The notes beneath the pieces were generated by a model. The model did no database searches, was not told the DNA's origin, and saw only the letters and a list, made by a program, of their open reading frames with translations. Positions 32,625 through 45,639 of a stretch of 64,000 nucleotides of DNA are shown here, in pieces. The stretch is from Cavia porcellus (Eukaryota; Chordata; Mammalia; Rodentia; Caviidae): assembly GCF_034190915.1 (NCBI RefSeq), contig NW_026947496.1:33972001-34036000 (forward strand), read 5' to 3'. Numbering within the stretch: the stretch's first letter is position 1; the number at the start of each line of letters is the position of its first letter. Position numbers and translations under genes: made by a program.

Positions 32625-33208
32625 GAAGAGTCCCACCCCCTTCAAAGTGTCCCTGCCCCACTATCCAGCATGAGGGACTGTGTCATGTTCCAGGGCATAG
32701 GTACTTCGCAGATATGATTAATGTATCTAACCTTCACGTGGGGACAGCATCCCAGAGAATCTGGGTGGATGTCACAACTCCTTAAAAGTGGAGGAGGAGA
32801 GTGAGAAGGGAGTCAGGAAGAGGAGAGGACGGGAAAAGGAACAGGAGCAGTAGAGATTCAAAGGTAAAGGGGACTTGACCTTCCCTAGACTGCTTTAGAG
32901 AGGATAGAGGTAGACACACCCATGCAGTGTGGTGGCCTCTAGAACCTCGGACCAGCCTCAGTGGACAGCAAGCAGAGTATCAGTCTCATACTTGCCAGGG
33001 ACTGAATTCTACCAACAAGCAGGATGAATATGGAGATGAGCTCTTTCCTGGGGCTTCCCCAAAGGAGCTCAGCTTTCAGCAGCCAGAGTTCGGTGCTGTC
33101 ACATTTCTGTGGACTTCTGGAGCTACAGAGCTGAAGGAGAAGAAACGTGTGACTTAAACTGACTTGTGGCAATTTGTTACAGTAGCAACAGAAAACTAAC
33201 ATAGACTG
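32625..33208 (+). mobile_element. MLT1-type MaLR LTR
   Basis: 'TCGCAGATATGATTAATGTA', 'AGAGAATCTGGGTGGATGTC', 'ACAACTCCTTAAAAGTGGAG' and the closing 'GTGGCAATTTGTTACAGTAG ... GAAAACTAACATAG' follow the MLT1 LTR from middle to 3' end. Confidence 0.85.
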
Positions 33209-33559
33209 ACTTGGGAAAGCACGAGACAAAAGTCTGTAAACGAAAATTGTAATGATTAACACCTAAAACTCATTAAGCACTTTGAAAATTAGATTATATT
33301 TGCCTAAAGAGAAAATTCATAAATTCAAGGAAAGGCTGAAGGACAAAAGAGCCAAGAAAGATGGGATGAGAGAAACTATGCTGAGCAAAGAAACTGGCAA
33401 CAACTATCGTTTGAAAAAGAAACCAGTGAAAATGAGTTGATACAGCGGCTCTGTTGGAGTGACAAGATAAAAGGGGGCTTTACAAGGCAAGTTAGATGTT
33501 CTGCTGGCTTTTTCTTATTAAAGAGCAAGCAAGAGATATTAACTTTAGACTTAAAAATA

Positions 33560-33840
33560 TAAGGCCAAATTTGCATGCTAAAATTTTAAAGATGAGTGCT
33601 TGTTAACATACAGATATTAAAGATACAAGTGAAATGTATAAAGAAAATTCATTAGGAGGTAGGAGATGGAAAAAGCAACCAGAAAGCATAATACATAGAA
33701 GTACCAAAGTCAAGTCAGTAGAAGCCCAAACCCATCAGTAATTATACATGGCAATATACAAATAAAGTTTGTCAGTAAGACCCAGAGACTACAATTGAAT
33801 TTTTAAAAATTGATACATGCTGTTTTCAAAAAAGTAAGAT
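33560..33840 (+). mobile_element. Old L1 (HAL1/L1M-like) fragment
   Basis: 'CCCATCAGTAATTATACATG ... AATATACAAATAAAGTTTGT ... AGACCCAGAGACTACAATTG' resembles the L1M stretch 'catcaataattacattaaatgtaaatgg ... aagacccaactatatgctg'. Strongly decayed. Confidence 0.5.
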
Positions 33841-34379
33841 GCTTAGGTTTGTATAGAATGCTGTTTTGTAAGCTGAGAGTTCCTAGAGAAACTGTGTCTC
33901 TTTGCAAAAGAGAATGGATTTCAACTCCAGAGGGAAATAGCCTTTAGGAAGGGCCAGTGTGTGGGCCAGGCATTTGCCCAGCCTGTGGCCTCCCTCCTGG
34001 GTTTCTCTGTGGGAGATGACCCTTGAGCCAGTTGTCATCTAAAAGGCAAGGCTGGGGCCATACCTAGGGCCCAGAGCACATAGGACAGATGAGGGCTGTG
34101 ATCCCTGCCAGAATCTCTTCCACATCCCCTGGGACCAAGAAGACTGTTCACAAATCAGTTTTAGAAAATCTTCCTCTTAACAACCTCTATTTAGAAATAC
34201 CAATCTTGACTTCTGCTTCTGACTAGTATAGTACAGTTGATATCTTACTGAAAACGATGCTAGTTAAACATTTTTAAAATTTTCTTGAATGAAGAAGTCC
34301 AGATTGGCTGCCATGAGAACAAAGATTCAGAGCAATAAGACAGCATGCATCCCATCCCACTTCCCCTGCTAAACCCATT
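33841..34379. other. Intronic sequence, nothing recognised
   Basis: No transposon or gene recognised. Confidence 0.45.
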
Positions 34380-35345
34380 CCATCCTGAGAAGCCCTTGTC
34401 AGAGTCATAGAAAGCAAATCCTAGGGTCACTCTTAGCCATCACTCTCTTTAACCTGTCTCCCCATCACGCCTTCCTTCCAGAGATGTTTCTCACTTGGGA
34501 TTCCTAATCCTTCCCCATCTTTCTCCTGCTTCCTCCTCACTATTCTTTCTCAAGCCATCTACTTCATCCTCTGACTTCCCTGATCTCTGGTCTGTCCAGG
34601 ACCCTATGCTCAGTCCCTAGTTGGTCTTCTTCACTGGCTGGCGAACTCATCTCACATCTCCATGACCGTGACTTCCACTCATGTCATCAGCCAGGGACCT
34701 CTCATGAGTTCTACCACAGTAACCAGTTGCTTGGCCAACATTCCCTTGAAGGCTCATAGACATCTCAGCCACAGTGCATCAAGCCTCAAGGCCTCCCCAG
34801 TATCCCCATCCCCTTCTCTCATACTCTTTGCACCCCCACTCATGGCCACTCCACCCTGCAGGCCTCAGACTGACATCTCAGCATCCCTTTCTGCATCTCT
34901 TTCTCTCTGGTGTCCCCAGCCAGTTCAACAGAGACTCCTGTCCACTGTTCTTCCACCCGTATCCATAACTGGCTGCCACTCACAGCCCCACCAGGCTCCA
35001 CAAGCTCTCCAGCATCCCCATTTCTTGAACTCATCTTGGTGCTCCTGCCTAGGGCTTCTGACCCTGCCCCTCTTCCACAGAGCTCCACTGTGGCATCTCA
35101 GCAGGCTGGCCTCCTCCTTCCAGGTCACTGCTCAAGTGTTGCTCCCTTGAGGCCTTTCCTTATCCTGAAGCTCAGCACTCCTGCTTCCATTCTTTGGCAC
35201 ATCAGGCATCCAGCTGATGTGCCTGCTACTCTCCTTGCTTGGATGTGTGAGGAGAGAGACCCTGCTTCACCTCCACCACCTCTCTGAACCCAGAACAGTG
35301 CGTGGTGTGGAGCAGGCATTCCACTTCCTAAACACTGTAGCTGTC
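34380..35345 (+). mobile_element. L2 LINE remnant
   Basis: A long C/T-rich stretch with the L2 3' order: 'CTCAAGTGTTGCTCCCTTGA', 'GGCCTTTCCTTATCCTGAAG', then 'CCCAGAACAGTGCGTGGTGT' and 'GGAGCAGGCATTCCACTTCC'. The right 220 bp (from 35125) is clear; the left part is weaker. The 162-codon open frame at 34662-35150 lies within it and reflects pyrimidine-rich composition. Confidence 0.6.
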
Positions 35346-35379
35346 ACAGAAGAGCTGCACATGATCAGGAAACAGAAAA

Positions 35380-36065
35380 CGAGGCAAGGGCTTCCATCCA
35401 CGTGTCTTACAAGAGAAAACACAAATGGCCAGTAAACCTGAAAAATGTTCAGCTTCATCTAATGATGTGTGAACTTCAAATTAAAACCATCAGGCTATGC
35501 TTTCTCGCCCATCAGGTTGACAAAAGTTAATAGATAAGTGGTGTAGAGGGAGAAGGCAATGTGCAGCATCTGGAATGCACATTCACTGTAGGAAGAGTGA
35601 AAAGTTAGAAGTACCCTTTTTAAAACACTGGCATCATAAACCTATATTTAGATGACCTCCAAGACTGATATTCAGAAATATGCTGGAATCCGAAGAAACC
35701 GGACAAAGAATACCATAGCAAAAGGCAATGTTTGTGATAACAAAACACAGAAATGATCCAAATGCTGTGACATAAAAATGAAGGTCAGTTGTGATATACA
35801 CACATGCTGGTCTATCATAGAGCAGTGAGAATCAATGGACCTCAGTAGTAGATGTTTCTGTGGAATCTCTCTGAAACATAGTGTTAGCAGAAAAAAAAGT
35901 CAAATCACAGAGGAATACAGTGTACTTCCATTGCTGTTCATTGCTTCCATGCAAACCTAAACTATATATGGATTCTGTATATTCTATATGTATAGACTAC
36001 ATATATGTACCTTTACATATATACAATATGTGCTATTAAAAAGAAGTCATGGAGTCTTCAGAGAT
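35380..36065 (+). mobile_element. Old L1 3' end
   Basis: 'AACACAAATGGCCAGTAAAC', 'GAACTTCAAATTAAAACCAT', 'CAAAACACAGAAATGATCCA' and 'GAGGAATACAGTGTACTTCC' follow L1 ORF2 end to 3' UTR order. Confidence 0.75.
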
Positions 36066-38100
36066 CCTGGAAATGTTCTAGTTCTTAAAATGGTTGTTGA
36101 GCATTCTGTTATTTTGCTAACATCTGATGCAAATGTTCTTATTTGCACATAAATTTAGCATTTTAGAGAAAGAAGATACCACTATAAACAATTAGACAGA
36201 GCTGTCTAGCAGCAAGAGGAAAGTGTCCTCATATAGACCTGCTAACAGAAGCTAGCCTCCCAGGATAGAGAAAATCCTGAAAATCATGGGTCCCAGGCTG
36301 CTTCTACAGGGCCACTTGTATAGACAAGAGGGAAGAAACAGAAGCAGAACAGAAAAGATCAACGAGTGACTTAACTCCCAGCGACACACAAGGTCAAGCG
36401 CAGAGCTGGTGTGCAGGTGAAGGATGTCTCTGGGACCCAGGCCACCTCTCCTCTGGTATCTCCAGCTGGATGAGCCCTCGGCCTGTGTCTGTGGGGTTGC
36501 TAAGCTGCCCCATTTACATGTGTGTGGCAAGTTGCAGATCATGCAGTATTCCTGGCCTTCCCTTCATTACCAAAGCCCCCCAAACCCACAAAACACACTG
36601 CTCCTTGTTCTCCCAGGAAAACTGTTACCAGGGTTCATCTGATTTTTTAAAATCCCCATTATTCATGTAAGGATTAATATGTCCCCATTAACACCCTTAC
36701 TCTTCTACGTGGATTTTATTTCAGTTCATTTTAACCATGCACATTCTTTAGTACCCCTTCAACTCATCCCACACCAAGAGACTGTCTCACAGTTCCTATA
36801 TAGCTGCACAGTTCCTATATTCAGACAGTCGTCCTTACTCTAGAAAGGCGACCAGCCAGCCCAGAGGAAGAGGTGCCATCCTACAAACTTAAAGAGATTC
36901 TCAGGCAAACACACCTTCTCAGAACTAATCACAATAAAGCTGCCAAGGGATTCACACTTGCAGTGGTATGCTGGGAATTCATGGTGAGACTTAAATGGTG
37001 ACACTAATAAATGCAGTCAGGCTTGCTGGACCTTTTTACTCTGGTGGGCAGTGACTTCTCTTGGGACTCTCAGGCCATAAAGGCTGCTGTTCAAATGCCA
37101 TGCACTTCACTCTCTTCCTACAAAGTCCTTGCAGAAGCTGGTGACTACCCACATGGCTCAGTGCCCACTCTGGGTGCTGGTGCTGACCCAGGCCCACACA
37201 TCAGACAGATGGCCATTCTGAATCCAGGCAGGAGAAGGGTATCTCCAGAAAAGAAAAAGTCAACCAATGGAGTTTCACCTTGAAGGAAGTCCTATGTCCC
37301 AGTTCTCAAGCCCAGGTAGATTGAGGCCTACCTCATACACAGTCCTGGAGGTTAGCAGGTACATCCAAGATGGCAGATGTGGACCATTGTTCAGACATTG
37401 ACATCATGCCATGGGAGGCTTAGTGCTGGCCAAGACCAAGTCCCTGCATGGTGTGGCCTCTTCCTTGGAAAGAAGAGACCTCTACTCTAGCAACAACTCA
37501 CCAGTGTGGAAGCAGCAGTAGAAGTGTGCGTTTCTTGAGCTCCTTATACCTCTCACTGCATGTGGAATTTTATTGCAAAATTAAAGGCTGGATTAAGTTC
37601 AAATCATAGGCTTCCTAGTAGGAGACTAGCTATAAATTAAAGATACGGGGAGAATGAGTCAGTTCAACCTATTGCGTGACCATTAGGTCACTACTGGGGT
37701 GCACTGTGTATCCAAGCTACCTCCACTGTGGAGAGGAGGCTCCTGGCAGGCAGGAGGCTGAATACAGAGACTGTAATGTGCACACTTGGCAAAGCACCTG
37801 CAGTGTGATGACTCATTCTCCATTACATGCAGAGAGCTTTTTAAAATGTCCTTGAAATATTTGTTGCTGAAATCTTGTGCAGACTGTTAATACAGGCACT
37901 GAGAATATCTCTAATCTGTTCTTATTCATTAGAGTACTTATTCCCAGGATTATTGCTAAATGTTTCACCTTCTCTGGTTGAGAGTTTATTCCTGTTGAGA
38001 AATAGAAATATTGGTCCCTCTATCTTTCATTGTACAAGTGTTTGTTACTGGTGAGCTACTTTGAATCCATATTTGAAATAGAAAAGATGTTATAAAATTC
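36066..38100. other. Repeat-poor intronic stretch
   Basis: Only a short local duplication (GCACAGTTCCTATAT, near 36786-36826) was noted. No gene recognised. Confidence 0.4.
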
Positions 38101-38115
38101 TAAATTCTATTTTTT

Positions 38116-38217
38116 TTTTTTGGTCTTTTTCATTTTTTATCGGTACCAGGGATCGAACTCACGACTGCTTGCTTGCAAGGCAGGCGCTTATGCCACTGAG
38201 CTAAATCCCCAGCCCCC
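38116..38217 (-). mobile_element. ID SINE, antisense, recent
   Basis: T-tract, then TCGGTACCAGGGATCGAACT, TTGCAAGGCAGGCGCTTATG and CCACTGAGCTAAATCCCCAG. The target duplication TAAATTCTATTTTT is at 38101-38114 and 38218-38231. Confidence 0.95.
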
Positions 38218-38231
38218 TAAATTCTATTTTT

Positions 38232-39489
38232 ATGCTATTATTTAATAATAACATGCTGTCCTAAAGCAAAAACGTCACCCATCAGAATTTTGGGTCTCAA
38301 GTATCATTAAAAGGCTTTACAAACAAAGAAGAACTAACATTGCTACTGAATTCATCATTCCAATAAATAATGATAATTCCTTGGCCTTCAGTTAATTCTG
38401 CAATTGAGCCATATTAATAGATGTTTAGTGACAAAAGGAACAATGTGATAAAAATCCATTAGTATTTAAAAATTATTGACTGGCCACGCTAATGGAATAT
38501 TCTAGAGCTATATATATATAGTTGACAAAGTCTGGAAAGTGAGAATGATAAAGGAGCAATAGATTGCTACCAATGAAATATCTTGATGAGGACAAGAAGC
38601 AAGATATAAAGAATTCTAAAGTCCTGACAGTGGAGAAACGTATTTCAACCAGGCCAGTGTGAGACTGGTAGAGAAGGAGTATTTCCAGACATCTTGTTCC
38701 TGCAGACATCTTGTTGTAGCACTGTGCTACCTATGGCCTCTTGACTAACAGAAATGGCCCTGCCCTGATTTTGAGTATGTCTTGAGACTGAGTACACTGG
38801 GACCTGGGTCAGTACAAGCCTGGGACAGTTACTAACAACTGATAAGGTATGCGGCAGTCAAGCGGAATGAAGGGCTAGATGTGGCTGTCTTCTGGTGAGG
38901 TGTGCGTCAGAGGCTGCTCACAGACAGCTCTTTGTGTCTCAGTCATGTATTTAACCAGAAAGTTTGCAGAGGGGTCATCCTTTTACCTGAACTCACTAGC
39001 TAGCTCCGTATCTACTCAGGCTTCTCACCATGGTCCTGCCTGGTGAGATTTTCCATGTTTGTGGTCCTTTACTTTCATTCTCTGCTAAATTACTAACTTT
39101 GGAAATGGGCTTGTGGTCCAGCTCAAAGTCTTACTAACTGCTGCTTTCACTTGTATACAAAAGAAATATGATAGAGGGTACTGTTTCTCCCACTCAATGT
39201 CACCATCAGCATAGACCCCTCTGGCCCTTTAATCTTGACATGGGGAATATAGTGCCTAAAAAGACAGTGCAATAAACTATGACTAAGAATCAGGATAAAG
39301 AAGATGTATGGTTTTATGTTTATTTTCAGAAAGTCAATAAAAAATATAGCAAAATGAGAGAGGAAATGGCTCAACAGAGTTACTAGAATTACTGAAAGGG
39401 TGCTTACACTCTTTAGAAGAATACAACTGTATTATTGTCATTTGGATATCTTTCTCCTAAGATCACTTTTTAAGGGGCTTAGTGAAACT
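38232..39489. other. Repeat-poor intronic stretch
   Basis: AT-rich at 38232-38470 with a small (TA)n near 38510. No transposon or gene recognised. Confidence 0.4.
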
Positions 39490-39834
39490 CTGTCTTGGTC
39501 AATTCGGGCTGCTATGACATGACACCATAGCTTGGGGGCTGAAATGATCAATATTGATTTTTCACAGCTGTGGAAACCTGAATTCCAAGATCAGGTGCCA
39601 GCAGCTATATGGGGCTGCTTCCTGGTTTGCAGACCTGATTGGTGTCTTCTTACTATCCATTTACATAGGAAGGGGGTGAATGGGAAGCTCTTTCTGCCTT
39701 TTTTTTATAAGAGCACCAAGCCAAGTCGTGGAAGTTCTACCTCATGACTTAATCATCTTCCAAAGGTCTGGTTGCACTGGGTGTTAGGAGTCAACATTTG
39801 CATTTGGAGGACACAAACATTCAGTCTGTGGCAG
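39490..39834 (-). mobile_element. MLT1-type MaLR LTR, antisense
   Basis: 'TCAATTCGGGCTGCTATGAC', 'GAATTCCAAGATCAGGTGCC', 'CTCATGACTTAATCATCTTC' and 'GGAGGACACAAACATTCAGT' are the reverse of the MLT1 LTR. Confidence 0.85.
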
Positions 39835-41259
39835 AGACCATGTACATTTTAAAACAGAGTTGCAAAGGTAAAGGAGAGATGAGCACAAGGCTGCAGGCCG
39901 GGGGCTGGGGAGCTATGTGTGGCCCACCAAGGAGAGGACATTCTCTGGAGTGCCCAAGAAGACCAGGGCCCAGTGGCAGGACACAGCACTGACTCCTAAA
40001 CAGGAGCAGTCACAGACAAGGTGTCTGGGGAGGAATCAGCTTCCCTTGCACTATAGTAGGTCTGGAACAGAAAAACACATTGTGGCTGAAGACTGCCTCA
40101 ATAGTTGAAAACAAAAAAGGCCAAGACTACTAGTCCATGAATTAATCCCATTTTTGTTCTGTTATCAGACCTTGGCTTTGCTCCATGATACATGTAAGGG
40201 ATGTGTTTTACTTCACGCACACATTAATTTGAGTTTCCTGGATTGGCCAGCATCTCAGGCCCACACACAATTCATCCTTGTGCAGTTATTGAGTGGTCAC
40301 GCTAGACAATAGCTATGTAAATGGAATTCCCACTCACTATGCGGCTCATTTTCCAGATACTCCTCTGGGTCATTTCATTGTGATCCATGGGCCTCCCAGA
40401 GCCCCACCTTTGCCCATCAGAAACCACTTTAACATTCGAAGGCGAAGAATCCTCATTAGACCCCATCCAGTTACCGTTAAAGGAGGTGGTTCTGGCTTCT
40501 TTCTCAGGTCACGGCTTCACCCATGGTCATGACTGCCACATCACTTTGAGCAGCCATTGAGTCTCCTCCACAACAGCCTGGCCTTTTTTTTCCTCTGGTG
40601 CCTGCTCACAAATGAATTTCAGGTGCAGAAGCACATTAGGATTACAAAGAAGGGGCTGTAATTAGAGTAGCTAATGGCTCATTTTAACCCTCCTACCAGG
40701 GTTCATCATTGAATAGAATTCACTCCATAAAGGAAACAGGCTTTGCCAGTCTGTTTATTAGAAGCCAAATAAGAAAAGAATGGTATGGGATGCCCTGGAG
40801 GTCAGGAAATCATACACAGAATTAATATAGAGTTTTATAACTTTCTGAGAAGAGCATGCGATACAAAAAGAAGATGGCTGAGTACTGTGAACATGCATAA
40901 CTATTTTGAAATATAAATTATGATTAATGATAGTCACTCAGCATGCTATAGAATACTGGACCCTTTTCCTCCTATCTTTTTTTTTTTTGTACTTGATAAC
41001 TAAGCTCATCCTCCATTTACACATCATATCTATATATGGAAATACCATTGTATGCCATAAATATGCATGATTATTATGTGTCAGTTAAAAGTAAAAGATA
41101 ATATTGAAGTTTCAAAAAAAATTAGAAATTGAAAGAAAAATATGCCTGGGTAAAGGAGAATTACAGATAAATCGGAAGAATTTTGCCAGCCTCTGAACAG
41201 CCTGGAGAATCCTGCCTGCCACAGTGAGTGTGTCACAAACAGCCACATTTCTAGGCACT
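39835..41259. other. Repeat-poor intronic stretch
   Basis: 40130-40830 has mixed composition with TAATTAG-like and ACAAAG motifs and no transposon signal (see findings). No exon recognised. Confidence 0.4.
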
Positions 41260-41460
41260 CACCAGCACCAGCACCTTGTGCACACTGGAACGCATTCTCT
41301 GCACAGTTCTCCCAGGAGATGAGCATCGTACTGTCTGCTTTTTGGAGGTTGGGAAACCAAGGCTCAGAGAGGTTGAACATCTATCCCACCAGAACACTCA
41401 CGTTTCAGGCTCTGGACAGCAGAAGACGTGCCACACGCCCTGGAGGGCACGCTACACTCC
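41260..41460 (-). mobile_element. MIR remnant, antisense
   Basis: 'CAAGGCTCAGAGAGGTTGAA' and 'CATCTATCCCACCAGAACAC' match the reverse MIR core ('gaggcacagagaggttaagtaacttgcc'). Confidence 0.6.
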
Positions 41461-41539
41461 ATGCCCAAGTCCTCTAAGGGAGCAGGGAAGGCAGAGCACT
41501 TTCCCAGGCCACTGGAGCCTCACGTTATGACTTAATTCA

Positions 41540-41815
41540 AACACTAAAGTCCTAGCTCTGGGGCTGCAGAATGTGACTGTATTTGGAGATCGGGCTTTTA
41601 GGGAGATAATAAAGTTAAAATGAGGTCATTAACCTGGGCCCTAATCCAATCAGATTACTGTGCTCATAAGAAAAAGAGCTTTAGGCATAGATACACCAAA
41701 CGATGAGCACATGAAGATACAGAATTTGAAGATGGCCCCCTACAAGCCGCCACAGCCACAGTCAACTCCTTGACCTTGAGCCTTACCTTTCAGACTTTTA
41801 GGAAAATGTATTTCC
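41540..41815 (+). mobile_element. MLT1-type MaLR LTR, partial
   Basis: 'GAATGTGACTGTATTTGGAG', 'AAATGAGGTCATTAACCTGG', 'GGGCCCTAATCCAATCAGAT' and 'ACTCCTTGACCTTGAGCCTT' match the MLT1 LTR in order. Confidence 0.82.
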
Positions 41816-43949
41816 TGAGCAGGCTCATATATGAGGGTCTGAGCCCTTGTTTCCTCTTTGCACCCACTTGGCATAGGCAGCAGTAGACATGCCACGAGAG
41901 TCCATAGATCTAAAGTTAACCTGCGTCAACCCTGATGCTCCACTGTGAAAGCAGAGACTGAGCACAGTGCTAGAACAGACTTTCCTAAAATTCCCAGAAC
42001 AACAAGAATCAAATAGTTGGGAGTTTAAAATAGAACCTTTAGACGTATATCATGAGATAAATATACATAAGACAAATAACTCAGGTTTGTTTTTTTGTTT
42101 TTTTTTTACCTTGGAAGGTGGTCCATGGTAAGTGATAAAACAACCCGCATTTCCAAAAGTGACTTTCAGAAGGGCTGGGCCTTCCCCTTGGAAAGAAACC
42201 CTATGTTGTCAGATCCTATGAATCAGTTATGTCAAGCTTGCGTGAAGATGCCTGTGTGTTTTGTCTCAGGATTATAGTGCATTGTGCAGACCCAGCCAGC
42301 TGCTCACTCATCTATTATGCATCATGTCCTATCAATGTCAGAACCAGAGACATGGACAGGATGTAAGGAGTTGTGAAGTCTCTGCTCAGCCTAAGCTCTC
42401 TGTGATTTTCCAAAGCATCCTGTGAGTAGGATTCTATCTTCCAGCCCTGTGGAACAAGTAGCCAGGCAGAACAGAAGCCCTTTCTGACCAATACCTTTTG
42501 ACATCATTGAGGCTAGATACACACAGCTCTGTTAAGCCATTCTATGGTAGAAAATAACCCTATACCTTCCCTAGACAGCTTCTGCTGGAATATCACTGAG
42601 CATCCAGCTAGTTTTCAAGACTGACACTCAGGCTTTCCTGCCAGCCAGGACTGGAGCCTGTGATACTCATTTGGCTGCAAACTCTGTAACACTCATGTGA
42701 GCCACCAAACCCCTCCTGGAACTGCAGCTTAGCTTCCAGGTGACTGGACCTAAGATCTTGCTTTTCTCCCCCTCTTCCCTAAGTCTCAGTCCTGAAGGTG
42801 CACCCTTCTTGTCCATATGGTAGAAGAGACTTTCCCAGGCAGGCCCCTACCTACTTTCCACCTGCCTTTTCCAAGGAAAACCCACCCACCCATATGGACA
42901 TTCCTGGTGCCAGTTGTCTCCTTCCACCACCAGCTGTGGGAGAGTGGGAGCTAGTGAAGTACTCCCAAAATAAAACTGGTACCTGCAAGTGTGGACTGCT
43001 TCATCTTTTACAATTCGTTACACTCCCCTGAAGCTGTGGTGCCTCTCCAAAGTCCCCCTCAGTCTTTGACTGAGACCCATGCTCCTCCTTCCTGGGTATG
43101 TGTGGCTGGAGCTGTCCACATCAGTTCAAAGTTGCAGTGTGTGACATTTGCCATCTCTTCTGACACACAGCCAGGGTGTGCAAAACCAAAGCCATCCTGA
43201 TACGATGACTCCAGTGGTGCTGTAAGATATAAGAGAAGACATAGTGTGTTTAGTTACAATCCTATTTCCTGTGTTGCAACACTCAAAATAGCAGGAAGAA
43301 TTGGAGGCCACTGAAAGTCCAGAGATAAAAATAAGGGATGAGAGAGTGTCTGACTCCTCCAAATGTAAGAATCCTTGATGTGTGATCGCTCTAGTGATGT
43401 TTCAAAGTATCAACAGAACTAGCACTGACTCACAGCTAGTGGTCTCTGAAGAGCTCTGGGGAGAAAGAAAGAGTAGAGTTGGACCGTGGAAGAGGAGATT
43501 CCATGAATTCATACTTGTGTGAGTGATTTTGAACCCAGGCTAGACTGAATTCCTTAAGGATAGCTTGTGAGCCTTTAAATTAGCACAATGGGAATCAAGA
43601 AGAGGTGAGTCATGCTCTCCCAGGATATATCATGTCAACCTAGCATAGTTTCTTGCTTTGGTAAAGATTCTGAGTGGTAGCTGGAGAATAGACAATAGAC
43701 ACAAAGCGTATAACTGAACTTCTCAAGGCATCTGACAGCATCTTGTAAGAGGCAAGAGTGGAGAAACAAAGGTTGAAAGCAAGACAAACGGGAGCAGAAC
43801 TGTTCTAAAGATATATGTCCACCAGCTAGGTCAGACCTCAGGAGAAAATTTCAAGATTGTAACTGGGCTTAGCTCAATGTCAGTCTTGTTCTTCATTAGT
43901 TTTGGTTTATGGGGTTTGTTATTGTTTATCTGGCTTTGTTTATTTCTGA
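41816..43949. other. Intronic sequence, nothing recognised
   Basis: No transposon recognised with confidence. Short open frames only. Confidence 0.4.
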
Positions 43950-44076
43950 TTTTGGCTTTTTTGCGATGGGATTTTACTATGTTGCTCAGGCTGGTCTCAA
44001 ACTCCTGGACTCAAACAGCTCTTCTGCCTCAGTTTCATGAGTACTTGTGACTGTAAATATGGACCTGCACTTGGCT
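43950..44076 (-). mobile_element. B1/7SL-type SINE, antisense
   Basis: GCGATGGGATTTTACTATGT, TGCTCAGGCTGGTCTCAAAC and TCCTGGACTCAAACAGCTCT are a B1/Alu-like right half in reverse. Confidence 0.85.
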
Positions 44077-44807
44077 GTTTGTTCAACGTTTTTATCAGTG
44101 ACTTTGGTAAGATCATAAAATTTTTATCTGTCAAAGAAAGACACAAATGACCCAAAATCTGGGGAAGAGAGTAATGTCTTTGTGACAAAATTAGGATCCC
44201 CCCAAAATCTGGATGACTGCAGAGAAAGGCCACATATAACAGGGGATTTGACAGGAATAAATGTAGAGTTTCCACGTGGATACCCAGAGGAACAGTTTCA
44301 AATGTGAGGCGTAGGCAGCCTCACACTTAAGGGAATTCAGTTGATTATGAAGGGGACTATATGAAGGGGACTTCAATTGATTATGATCTTCACATAGGCT
44401 ATTTGTATGATGAGGCCACTAAAAATTTTAATTTGATTCATGTTACATAATAAAGCATAGTAATTTGAATTAAGGAAATGACAGTGTTTTCTTTTCCTAT
44501 GGCTGTGACCAGATGACACTTGTAATGCTTTAAGAGAGACATCATGAGTGGCAGTGAGAGTGATAGGAGAGCTCGAACATCAGCTCTTGCAGAAAAGCCG
44601 TACAAGAAACAAGGGATAGTCTGGAGAATAGAAGCTTCCAAAGAGTTGATTGTCTCCAGTAAGGTTCTAGACTGATTTTAAGAAGTAGAATTAGGACCAA
44701 TGTGTACAGGATATATGGAACCAGATGATGAATGAGGATGAAAACAGACATTTGGTCAGAGCACTTTGAGGAGGCTGGACCTCCTTAAATGCATTGACTT
44801 TAAACTG
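44077..44807. other. Intronic sequence with a small local duplication
   Basis: 44333-44395 repeats TTCARTTGATTATGA and TGAAGGGGAC in near-tandem. Otherwise nothing recognised. Confidence 0.45.
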
Positions 44808-45125
44808 AGTCACTGATATTTACTATGAGCCAGGTCAACACTACACTTCTAAACATACTTTCTGATTTTACCTTCATGATAATCCCCTAAGATAAGCCTT
44901 ACAGATGTAAGAAAAGAGATTCATGGATGTTAAATAACTTACACAGGTCTCAGAGCAAATAAATGAAAGAATGGAGATTTGGCCCCATAACTTCCCAGCA
45001 CCAAAAGTCTATTATTTATTAGGACATATTGCACCTTCTAAAGAGGGGTATGTATATTTCTGAAACAATCACTACAAAAAGGATAACAGCTAACAATAAT
45101 TGCCAACATCTGTTAGACTCTTACC
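44808..45125 (-). mobile_element. MIR element(s), antisense
   Basis: 'ATTTACTATGAGCCAGGTCA', 'ACCTTCATGATAATCCCCTA' and 'GTTAAATAACTTACACAGGT' follow the reverse MIR. A second degraded start (CAACATCTGTTAGACTCTTA) follows at about 45100. Confidence 0.72.
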
Positions 45126-45199
45126 ACATACAGACACTAATCAAAGGCCCATACACAAAGAAGTTGGTTTGATTCACAGACATGAGAATAAAAAGCAGT

Positions 45200-45276
45200 T
45201 GGGACTGGGAGGTAGCACAGTGGTAGAGCACTGGCATGACCCTGGGTTTGATCCCCAGCACTACAAAGAAAAATAG
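45200..45276 (+). mobile_element. ID SINE
   Basis: GGGACTGGGAGGTAGCACAG, TGGTAGAGCACTGGCATGAC and GGGTTTGATCCCCAGCACTA. The shorter body and the GCACTA end differ from the young ...GGTACCG subfamily, so it is an older ID type. Confidence 0.88.
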
Positions 45277-45639
45277 GAGCATAGTAAAGTCCAGATAAGG
45301 GTCCATAAAATTTATCCAGACTGAGACATATTGTAAGTACAGTCCATCAAACTCAGAGCCCTCATATGTAGGCAGACTCGCTGGCTCTAGAAAAGGTGTT
45401 GTCTCTGCTTGTTTGCAAAGGGTCTGAGACAGAAGTGATGACATCCCTGCCCCATTTCCTAGGGCCAGATGTCACGGGCAGGGATACTCTTCAACAAGGA
45501 ATATGGCAAGGGTCCTGCTTAACTCCCTTCTGTGTTCCTAGAAAACTGTACAAGCCTGAAAAACTGGGAAAGTGGGGGAATTGAGCACCAAACCTTGGGC
45601 TGGAATGACCCAGAGACCCTCAAGAACCTGAGAGGAGTA

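Noticed and set aside
34662..35150. 162-codon Ser/Pro/Leu-rich open frame
   Set aside because: Lies within an L2-like remnant. The C/T-rich strand lacks stops by composition, with no domain or splice sites.
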